From Candidatus Equinaster intestinalis (lineage in GTDB: Bacteria > Bacillota_A > Clostridia > Oscillospirales > Acutalibacteraceae): DNA of 13,090 nucleotides. Of the stretch, positions 1 to 7,414 are shown piece after piece. The translations under genes and the position numbers were made by a program. A model generated the notes under the pieces. It was given only the letters and a program-made list of their open reading frames with translations. It had not been told where the DNA came from and did no database searches. Every line of letters begins with the position of its first letter. The stretch's first letter is position 1. Location of the stretch: the NCBI GenBank assembly GCA_018065375.1, contig JAGHTJ010000145.1:1-13090 (forward strand), given 5' to 3'.

Positions 1-648
1 TTTGTCGTTGCAGTTATAGTAACCATTTTTATCGGAATGATCCGGTTGTTCAAAAAAAGTGTGCCATTGTATTTCTCCCTACATGTCTGCGGTGTATGGT
101 GCTTTGCGATAGGACTCATCTACGATGTTTTAATGATTGTATGCGGTGAGACTTACAACGAAGTATGCAGTCTTGATTCTTTGGCAGTGGCAGGTATGTT
201 TGTATTTTTTGCGAGTGCAAGTTACGGCACCTTTGATTCCATCGTTGATGACAGGAGCAAAAAGAACAGACCGATTCGTGCAATTTCGCTTTTCGCTGCG
301 TTACTCACTGTTGCAGTGTGCATTTTGGAATTGATATATATGAAAGATACGAAAGGTCTTTCAACACTCAGTATCATTTTGTTTTCGCTCGAAAAGATAC
401 CAATGCCGTTCTGCGTGTATTTCTCTGTTAAGTTTTTGTTGATGAAAAATCGCGGTGACCAAATGCTCAAAAGTATTAAGCCGCTGAATATTTGCACACT
501 TTTGGCTTGTTGCGGCTTGCTTTTGTATTATTTCTTCGACATATTGGACAATGATGCCGGGATAAATATTTCTTATTACATATATGCTATCAGTATTGTT
601 GCCGAAATTTTCCTTGCGGATTGGGGGAGAAAAAAATGGCAGAGCTGA
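1..648 (+). CDS. Polytopic membrane protein, unknown function (5' end missing)
   Basis: The reading frame is open from base 1. The first codons encode a hydrophobic stretch (FVVAVIVTIFIG) that runs straight into the first internal ATG at 37, so the gene most likely begins upstream of the window and 37 is not its start. The visible part holds about seven hydrophobic segments separated by short, often basic loops (for example DDRSKKNRP and MKNRGDQ), and it ends in a basic tail, GRKKWQS. This fits an integral cytoplasmic-membrane protein. I see no catalytic motif, ATP-binding site or transporter signature and do not recognise the family. It overlaps the next gene by 13 bases, which suggests translational coupling with the PrsW-like protease and perhaps a shared membrane task. 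A sensor, chaperone or protease partner are possibilities only. Confidence 0.8.
   Translation, partial: FVVAVIVTIFIGMIRLFKKSVPLYFSLHVCGVWCFAIGLIYDVLMIVCGETYNEVCSLDSLAVAGMFVFFASASYGTFDSIVDDRSKKNRPIRAISLFAALLTVAVCILELIYMKDTKGLSTLSIILFSLEKIPMPFCVYFSVKFLLMKNRGDQMLKSIKPLNICTLLACCGLLLYYFFDILDNDAGINISYYIYAISIVAEIFLADWGRKKWQS
623..630 (+). promoter_or_regulatory. Shine-Dalgarno sequence setting the protease start at 636
   Basis: GGGGGAGA lies five bases before the ATG at 636. The frame can also be opened at a TTG at 621, but that codon lies just upstream of this G-rich element and has no good ribosome site of its own. I therefore chose 636. Confidence 0.6.
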
Positions 649-1301
649 TTTTAATTTTGTTCGTATGCTTTTTCATCCCCATGATTATGGCGCTCTTCCT
701 TGTAAGGGGCGAATCAAAGGTAACCTTACTGTTTATGATAATCGGCATTTTCGTTTGCCTCTTCGCTTCCTATATTAACGGCTTTGCCGAGAGTATCAGC
801 GTCGAGTTTACGAGAAAACAGCTGACCTACATAGTAACCCCTGTGGTTGAAGAAGTCCTCAAAGCGATTCCCATTGTGATTTTCGTGTTTATGTTCAAAC
901 CGAAAAAAGAGCACCTGCTCAGCTGCGCTATGATGCTCGGTATCGGCTTCTCGGTTTTGGAAAATGCCTATATATTGGCTTCAAATATCGATACGGTTAC
1001 ACTTTCGTGGGCAATCATCCGCGGCTTCGGTGCCAGCTTTATGCACGGTATCAGTACACTTATGGTAGGCTACGGATTAAGCTATATCAGTGTTCGCAAA
1101 AAGCTTGCAATTACCGGTACATACGGCCTTTTGATACTCGCCACAATGTACCACGCCTGCTTTAATCTGCTCATACAGTCAGACTATCGCTTCTACGGTA
1201 TTTTGATGCCTACAATGACATTTTTACCGATAGTACTTATATTCACCAGAAAGAAACGGCGCCTTGCCAAAGAATCGGGGGTCAGCAAAAATGAAAATTA
1301 A
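636..1301 (+). CDS. PrsW-like intramembrane metalloprotease
   Basis: This is a 221-residue integral membrane protein with about seven hydrophobic segments. It carries the motif set expected of the PrsW family: a glutamate pair with a following lysine (E72, E73, K76 in VVEEVLK), F105-x3-E109-N110 in FSVLENAY, H137 in FMHGIST, and H173-x3-N177 in HACFN. In this family the glutamates and histidines are thought to bind the catalytic metal in the membrane. Bacillus subtilis PrsW cuts the anti-sigma factor RsiW at site 1. No sigma or anti-sigma gene is visible here. Instead the protease overlaps the polytopic gene upstream and a giant tethered surface protein downstream, so processing or shedding of the neighbouring surface proteins is a reasonable inference. 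It ends in a basic cytoplasmic tail (RKKRRLAKES). All expected key residues are present, so it should be active. Family assignment is fairly secure; the substrate is unknown. Confidence 0.8.
   Translation: MAELILILFVCFFIPMIMALFLVRGESKVTLLFMIIGIFVCLFASYINGFAESISVEFTRKQLTYIVTPVVEEVLKAIPIVIFVFMFKPKKEHLLSCAMMLGIGFSVLENAYILASNIDTVTLSWAIIRGFGASFMHGISTLMVGYGLSYISVRKKLAITGTYGLLILATMYHACFNLLIQSDYRFYGILMPTMTFLPIVLIFTRKKRRLAKESGVSKNEN
1277..1281 (+). promoter_or_regulatory. Shine-Dalgarno sequence setting the start of the giant surface protein
   Basis: GGGGG lies nine bases before the ATG at 1291. An in-frame TTG at 1264 would add nine residues (MPKNRGSAK) ahead of what is otherwise a textbook signal peptide, so 1291 is preferred. 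The element lies inside the end of the protease gene. Confidence 0.5.
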
Positions 1302-4300
1302 GTTCAAAACACTGCTTGCAATATTTCTTGCGGTTTTGATGGGCGTTATCACTCCGATACAGGCTTTGGCTTATTCCAATGCCGAGGAATATGTTACAAG
1401 CACAGATGCCGCAGAGCTCGAAAAACAGCTCAACAATAAAACCCTCGGCAATTATACCGGCAACACAACGCTCTATGTCAGCGATGTTATGATTGCCAAC
1501 GGCGATACTGCGGACGAGGCAAAGAAAGCTCTGCACGATAAGGGCTATCTTGTTTACGACTGCGATCTGAACGAGGGCACCGAAGGTAACGACAGCTCAA
1601 TAAGGATAGTAACAAAAAAATACACCTATATGGGCTATAAGATTACCACCGACAGAAACAAAGCCATTACCGACCTTAACCTGATGGATCAGGAGGGCGG
1701 CTACGATGTTTTCGATTATTTAAGCTTTGCGGCGGAAAAAATGCCGGGTGCCGAAAATATGGCAACCGGTATGAAGGCCGCCTGCGCCAAAATGAAGCAG
1801 AATCTCGCGCTCGGTTATGAGTCTGCAAAGACCGCAAAGGCATATCTCGATATGTTCTGCGTGCCTGCAACCTCCAAGGAGACAACGGGCCCCAAGCTCG
1901 GTGATTATCTCCTTAACGATAAGAGAACCGAAAAAGATTACCGCGAGCTTATTCTTATCCTTAACACCCTTATGCTCAATGTTGTTAATTCACAGCTTGC
2001 CCTCGGTATAAGCGAAACAAAGCTGCAAAAAACAACAGCGGACGGCGGCAAGGGCCCTGCCGGCACAGTGATGGCTCATTATACATCTTATAATGCCACT
2101 ACCGGCTACACCGAGCTTAAGGCAGATGAAAACTGGATAATAAATGCGGCAGATAAAATGAAAAAAGACTCGCATTTCGGCGAGGTAAACCAAAAAACCG
2201 ATTCCGATTTTTTTGCCGATTTGCTTGTAAATTACGGCGCGCAGGTTATGGCGTTTAAGCGCGTTATGGCAGACGGAAACTTATCCGACACCGCCGAAAA
2301 ATATCTTAAAAATACTGTCCTCGAAAAGAGCGGCGGCTCGATTTCACTTATGCTTAACCTCGGAGCAACCGGCGTTAGTGCTTATGACCTTTTAACAAAG
2401 GGCTCCGACAGAATGCTGGCTCTCTTTTATTCATACCTGCCCGATTGCTGCCATGGCAATATGTTCCACGATGTATTGGAGGTTTGCTCTACCGATTATC
2501 TGGGCCGCTTGCCTCAGAAATTTGTTTTTGATGTAAAATACGATATTCCGTGGGCAAAAACAGCGATAAGCTATATTCAGGCAGAAAAGAGCTCGCCCTC
2601 TTCAAGCTCGGAAATAGCCACATACGGCTCCGATATAGATTTGTTTGTTAACTATATGAAAACCTATGCCACCCAGTATAAAGAGGGTATGGCGGAATAT
2701 GCCAAAAACGGCAACAAGATTGCTGTTTCCGAAAGCGATTTTACCGATGGCGCCGGCGATAAAAAGATTATTGAAGCCGTTAACAATCAAGCCGAAGTAA
2801 GCAATATTCCTTATTATTACCATGTGGCAATTCGCGATGCTTTTGCACCCTATAAGGTTTCGGGCGATCAGTCACTGCTCGATTATCTTATCGCTACCGT
2901 AACCGGTAACCTGAGCGAAGAAGCCATGCGAAAAGCATTATTCCCCGTGGTTAAGGCATTGGGCAAAGAAAAACTCTTTTCCGTTAATTCCTGCAATATG
3001 CTCGGATTTTTGATAAATACACTTATGACCTCCAACGAGATTGCAGGCGCTATGATGGCTATCGACAGATACCGTATGGATCTGGAAGAGGGCTACGGCT
3101 CAAAAGACCTTACCGTATGGGTGGGCTCCCACAAGGACCTTACCGACCCCGGTCAGTATATTGCCATAACAAGCGAGAGGGTAAAAGATAACCTCGCGGC
3201 AGATAATTATAAGAAATTCTCCACCAACGAAATAGCCAGATCCGAATCACTCAAAGCATCCCTCATTAAATGCGGTATAGCGGGTGCGGTTTTCCTCGGC
3301 AGTGCAATTATTTTCTATGGTGTAAGCGGACTTATTGTGGCAATTACCTCTGCCGTTATGTCTTCAACGGCGGCGCTTACCTGTATGGGAATCTGCGCGG
3401 CAACGATTTGCGCCGCAGTATGCTCGTTTATGAGTATAGTTTCGGTTGTAGGTTTGGTGCTCGTTGTTGTTGTTCTGCTCGTATTCCTTATTCTGTATCT
3501 TATAGAAATAAATAAGCCCGAGCCCGACCCCGTATATACAACGATTCCGACGATGATGATTGACCGCTCGAAAGACGAAAACAACGACCTTACGGATATC
3601 GCGCAATATGATGTTGTAAGAGACCCCGAAAATGAACCTGCGGATATCCACGGTTTCCAGTCGCGCGGTTGGCTCGCCCTTTACTATACCCGTGACCCCA
3701 GCGCAGGCTCTCCGCTGACGCTCGGCCCCAATAACAGCTTCTTTTCATACCGAAAGGGTGCCAGCACCGTTACGGATGATAAATGCGTATGCTTAAGCAA
3801 GTTCCTGCTTTCAAAAGCTTTTAACCTTAATTACGACTGTTACTATGATACCATCAAGGGAAAATACCTCTTCTTCTATACCGAGGATTCTCTTGCCGGT
3901 AAGGATGACGGCGTTATTAAAGGAAAATACATAGAGTCGATTCTGGTAGCTACCACAAACGCCAAAATTCAGGTAGGTAACCGTATAAGAGATGTAAGTG
4001 AACAAAATGTTCAGAAGTATCTGGACGGTAAGGAAGGCTACGAAATCCTTACGGGTGTAAACTTTTCCCCGAACAGCGTGCATACTACTTTGGTTGCGTT
4101 TACCACAACAAACACACCTTCAAATGCGCTTACCGATATTCGCGCCGCTTATAACACGGATGCCAAACAAATAGGCTACGGTTCTGTGCTTTACGACAGT
4201 ATTTTTATCGGTGACGACGGTATGCGTAAATGCCCGATGGTTACCTGTAACGAAAAAGCGGCTGACCGTAAGTCAACAAGCTTTTCTTACGGACTTTACA

Positions 4301-7005
4301 CCACAAAAGACCCAAGGGCAGGTGACCCGATAACTACCGAGTCGCTCTCCATAGTTACCGACCTTACAAAGCTGGAGGAGGGTTATGAGGTTGTATCATA
4401 TTTTGCCGGTGTACCGCTTGATTTCAATAGCTGGGACCATGAGGGAAAAGCAACCTTTGACAGCCACTGTTATATGGCATTCGCTTCCGATAATCCCACA
4501 ACCTCCGATAATGAGTATGTTGCGGGCTTCGGCTTCTTTGCAGGCTCCGAAGACTGGCTTACTTCCAAGGACAGCCAGGAATACAACATGGAAAAGTATG
4601 CTCAGCGTTCCTATGGCGCTAAGCTGATTAAAACGAATTTTGTTCCCTCTTTCCTTGAGGATGAAGCGGACAGAATGTTCTTGGGCTATGTTACCACCAA
4701 GAATCCCAAAAGAGCACTCACCGATATTGCGATTTTCACAGGCGAGCCAAAGAGCACTTATCTGCCGGGCAATCTTACCGTGGGTAATTACTGCTACTCC
4801 GCGTGCGATGTGTTTACGCAGGGTGACTATTATTTCTACGGCTCCGGCGGAGATTACCGCCAGCGGTGGATAAGGCCGAGCCATGCATACTTTACCACCG
4901 TCAAGAGTGAAGTTTACGATTTGGATTACGATGAGTGGCCCGAGGATACCGCCATTATGCCGAGAGCACTTTACGGCTGCGGTCCGGGTACCGGATCGGA
5001 TCCGATTAAGGTCTCCGATATTCTTTACAGCACATCCTCAAAGAGTGCGCCGGTTAATAACAGCAACAGCAGCAGTGCCAATTCCCATTTGTATAGGCTC
5101 AGCACAGGCAAGAGTCTTGACGGTGAAAAGGATATCGGCACCGGCTGGAAATCTGTTCACGCAATCGACCATTACTATTATGATGAATACGATGCCAACG
5201 GCAACCTGCTCAGCTCCTGCGATTTGGGCCTCGGCATTGATAACCCCACCAAGGATACTACGGGTACGGGACATTTCTATATGTATTATAAAAACGGCAG
5301 TGTTCGCCGCCGCGGAAATTATGTTTCCAATATTAAGCTCAGCGGCTACACCGGAGGAAATGCCGAGAATAACACCTACAATATGGCGGTGTTCAGCGCT
5401 TTGGCAGGTGCCGAGGACATTATCAATATAGATAACCCGATAACCCTGACAGATATGTCATTTAATGATTTCGGCACAGGCAAAGCCGCATATTACAAAA
5501 CAACAACCGAAAAGATGGCGGAAAAGTATATCGACGGTTGCTTCTTTGTATCGGTATCTTATAGCGATACGCCAACCAATTCGGTGCGCTCCGCGCGAGT
5601 TTTAGAGCAGGTCTCGGGCAGCTCCGTGCTCGAATCGAAAAAGAAGCTCCCGCTTTATGATTCAAAGAGCAATATTACATACGACCAGACAAGTATGGCT
5701 GTTATCGAAGGCAAAGAGGGAGATATGGGCAAAGACGGCAACGCAGCCTACAATGCCTACGCTATGTATAAAAGCTCCAGCGGTTACATAACAAACCGCG
5801 TTGAGGTGCGCTTCCTCGGTATTGTTCCGGGCACACCGCGGTCGGATACACTGAGTAATATCGGCTCGGGTGCGGCGGAATACTATGTAGGTCTCAACGA
5901 TTCAACCGATCCGTTCCTCTTTAAGAATTATTCAACAGGCCTTGCGGCAGCTATCTGCCTGCAGTCTTATAATCTTGATGAAAACGGTCAGAACAATGAT
6001 AAATATATCGAAAGTATAGCGGTAGCGGAGGCTCCGTCCTATGACGGCGATATGGAGATTGCCGCCGCAAAGCTCGGCGCAATGGGATATCCCTTTGCCA
6101 TAGATTTCGATATATCCGAGGGCGCTTCGGCGGACGGTGTAAGCAGTGTTACCGCGCTTGGTATCAGGAGAGTTGATAATCCGCAAAAGGCAGTTAAGGA
6201 TATAAGAGTTTCTTCCGATAATCTCGGTGAGAATTTTGATGCCGGCGGTATTCGCTATCAGCGCGTAAACGATAAGCCCGTAAAGCTCACCGGCGTGGAT
6301 AAGGACGGTGTTTATCTCTATGTTACCTACGGTGCATCGTCCGATACGGTGCTTTGGAGCGATATCGTGCGAAACGGTACCTCGCTCGATAAGGTAGATT
6401 GGTTCAGCCTTGACTATGCCGAAGCAACAAGAGACCCAACCTTTGAGGAAACAAGAGCGGAATATTTTGCCGCTCATCCGGGCCTCAGCACCAGCGTTAA
6501 TGAATACCTTAAGGGCGTAAATGCAACCACACAGGCGCAATACGGATTAAGGAGCGATTGGGAAGCAAAAACAGCTTTAACCAATATCGGCTTTATCCCG
6601 AGCACTAATAACTCCGAGCAGATTGTGCGCCGTATCAGACACGAAGCACACCCCGATGATGCACCCGATATTAAGGTCGCCTATTGGGCAGGCTGTTCGG
6701 CATATAAGGACGATAAGCTTCTTGTTCCCGTAACAAATGATATCGTTCAGCATCATATCTGTACATTTACCGGCACCGAAACCTCAGTTGGTTTAAGATT
6801 TACCAATATGGGTAACGAGCCGTTTAAGCCCTTCAATTCGGATAACGCAGGTGAAGAGGGCGTTTCCGCATCGGTATTCTCAGGCCGCAATATATGGATA
6901 ATTGTTATTCTTTCGGCAGTATTCCTGGCAGGTCTTGCGGCGGCATATATTATTTACTGTAAAAAGCGCAAAAATGCGTTAATGCATTTTTATATAGCTG
7001 AATAA
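1291..7005 (+). CDS. Giant secreted, membrane-tethered repeat protein (1904 aa)
   Basis: An N-terminal signal peptide (residues 1-27, cleavage likely after ALA) leads into an ectodomain. Early in it lies a unit with YDCDLNEG followed by YMGYKITTDRNKAITDL, which resembles repeats of MABP-type beta-prism domains. A mainly helical region of about 450 residues follows, then a conserved block at 609-628 ending YIAITS. Residues 661-738 form a 78-residue hydrophobic stretch with no D, E, K, R or H and five cysteines (661, 698, 702, 707, 711), enough for two to four membrane passes. The next ~1,130 residues contain many diverged units of the form aromatic/small, TT, x-x-P, x-x-A-L-T-D-I (for example near 934-950, 1000-1013, 1131-1146, 1420-1432, 1508-1524 and 1623-1638). 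A C-terminal membrane segment (1868-1889) and a KKRK tail anchor it. The start overlaps the protease gene by 11 bases. Role unknown: surface adhesin, scaffold or membrane-active effector are the candidates. The two genes that follow are shorter relatives. Confidence 0.88.
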   Translation: MKIKFKTLLAIFLAVLMGVITPIQALAYSNAEEYVTSTDAAELEKQLNNKTLGNYTGNTTLYVSDVMIANGDTADEAKKALHDKGYLVYDCDLNEGTEGNDSSIRIVTKKYTYMGYKITTDRNKAITDLNLMDQEGGYDVFDYLSFAAEKMPGAENMATGMKAACAKMKQNLALGYESAKTAKAYLDMFCVPATSKETTGPKLGDYLLNDKRTEKDYRELILILNTLMLNVVNSQLALGISETKLQKTTADGGKGPAGTVMAHYTSYNATTGYTELKADENWIINAADKMKKDSHFGEVNQKTDSDFFADLLVNYGAQVMAFKRVMADGNLSDTAEKYLKNTVLEKSGGSISLMLNLGATGVSAYDLLTKGSDRMLALFYSYLPDCCHGNMFHDVLEVCSTDYLGRLPQKFVFDVKYDIPWAKTAISYIQAEKSSPSSSSEIATYGSDIDLFVNYMKTYATQYKEGMAEYAKNGNKIAVSESDFTDGAGDKKIIEAVNNQAEVSNIPYYYHVAIRDAFAPYKVSGDQSLLDYLIATVTGNLSEEAMRKALFPVVKALGKEKLFSVNSCNMLGFLINTLMTSNEIAGAMMAIDRYRMDLEEGYGSKDLTVWVGSHKDLTDPGQYIAITSERVKDNLAADNYKKFSTNEIARSESLKASLIKCGIAGAVFLGSAIIFYGVSGLIVAITSAVMSSTAALTCMGICAATICAAVCSFMSIVSVVGLVLVVVVLLVFLILYLIEINKPEPDPVYTTIPTMMIDRSKDENNDLTDIAQYDVVRDPENEPADIHGFQSRGWLALYYTRDPSAGSPLTLGPNNSFFSYRKGASTVTDDKCVCLSKFLLSKAFNLNYDCYYDTIKGKYLFFYTEDSLAGKDDGVIKGKYIESILVATTNAKIQVGNRIRDVSEQNVQKYLDGKEGYEILTGVNFSPNSVHTTLVAFTTTNTPSNALTDIRAAYNTDAKQIGYGSVLYDSIFIGDDGMRKCPMVTCNEKAADRKSTSFSYGLYTTKDPRAGDPITTESLSIVTDLTKLEEGYEVVSYFAGVPLDFNSWDHEGKATFDSHCYMAFASDNPTTSDNEYVAGFGFFAGSEDWLTSKDSQEYNMEKYAQRSYGAKLIKTNFVPSFLEDEADRMFLGYVTTKNPKRALTDIAIFTGEPKSTYLPGNLTVGNYCYSACDVFTQGDYYFYGSGGDYRQRWIRPSHAYFTTVKSEVYDLDYDEWPEDTAIMPRALYGCGPGTGSDPIKVSDILYSTSSKSAPVNNSNSSSANSHLYRLSTGKSLDGEKDIGTGWKSVHAIDHYYYDEYDANGNLLSSCDLGLGIDNPTKDTTGTGHFYMYYKNGSVRRRGNYVSNIKLSGYTGGNAENNTYNMAVFSALAGAEDIINIDNPITLTDMSFNDFGTGKAAYYKTTTEKMAEKYIDGCFFVSVSYSDTPTNSVRSARVLEQVSGSSVLESKKKLPLYDSKSNITYDQTSMAVIEGKEGDMGKDGNAAYNAYAMYKSSSGYITNRVEVRFLGIVPGTPRSDTLSNIGSGAAEYYVGLNDSTDPFLFKNYSTGLAAAICLQSYNLDENGQNNDKYIESIAVAEAPSYDGDMEIAAAKLGAMGYPFAIDFDISEGASADGVSSVTALGIRRVDNPQKAVKDIRVSSDNLGENFDAGGIRYQRVNDKPVKLTGVDKDGVYLYVTYGASSDTVLWSDIVRNGTSLDKVDWFSLDYAEATRDPTFEETRAEYFAAHPGLSTSVNEYLKGVNATTQAQYGLRSDWEAKTALTNIGFIPSTNNSEQIVRRIRHEAHPDDAPDIKVAYWAGCSAYKDDKLLVPVTNDIVQHHICTFTGTETSVGLRFTNMGNEPFKPFNSDNAGEEGVSASVFSGRNIWIIVILSAVFLAGLAAAYIIYCKKRKNALMHFYIAE

Positions 7006-7024
7006 TTAAATGTGAGGTAGTTTT

Positions 7025-7414
7025 ATGGAACAGTTAAAAATGAAACATTCATCCCTTTGGTGGGCAGCGGTGGCTTTAACCCTGCTCCTGGCGTTTTTAT
7101 TCGTCATAGAAACGCCGTTATCCGCTTATGCGGCAACATCAACCGATAAGTATGTTAAAGAGGTTATTATGATTACCGCCTCGAGCCTTTCGGATGCCCA
7201 AAGCAAACTCAAAGGCATAAATGATGCCGAGAAAAATGCAAAAGACAGGCAACCGAAAACCTACTATTTGTTTGAGGATCCGATTTATAAGTGCAACGGT
7301 CTCGAAACATATCTTGCCTATACCACCACAAATGTTAAAGCCAATGCCATAAGGTCTATAAAGGCTATGAATATGACGGGTGGCTGGTCTTACGAAGAGT
7401 ATGATAAATTCTTG
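7025..7414 (+). repeat. 5' conserved block of the tandem paralogues, copy 1
   Basis: This 390-base block aligns without gaps to 9638-10027. The first 41 bases are identical, and about ten differences fall in the first 114. It encodes the signal peptide and the beta-prism-like unit. Many synonymous positions are conserved, which points to recent duplication or gene conversion. Confidence 0.85.

Noticed and set aside
1..648. First gene as a YhhN/TMEM86-type lysoplasmalogenase or a histidine-kinase sensor part
   Set aside because: The number of membrane segments is compatible, but no diagnostic motif or kinase domain is visible, so no function is assigned.
3271..3504. Hydrophobic core of the giant protein as the junction of two fused genes
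   Set aside because: Both shorter paralogues have a comparable hydrophobic region in the same domain order, so this is the family architecture rather than a fusion point.
4396..5431. Long open frames in other frames within the giant gene (for example 4396-4884 minus and 4883-5431 plus)
   Set aside because: They lie wholly inside the strongly supported 1904-residue frame, lack ribosome sites, and their translations are low-complexity shadows rather than protein-like sequence.
6970..6991. Inverted repeat AAAAATGC / GCATTTTT with a 6-base loop at the end of the giant gene, possible terminator or attenuator
   Set aside because: It lies inside the coding sequence, has only two G-C pairs and no T-run beyond the stem; the next gene starts 34 bases later with its own ribosome site, so it is probably chance in AT-rich codons.
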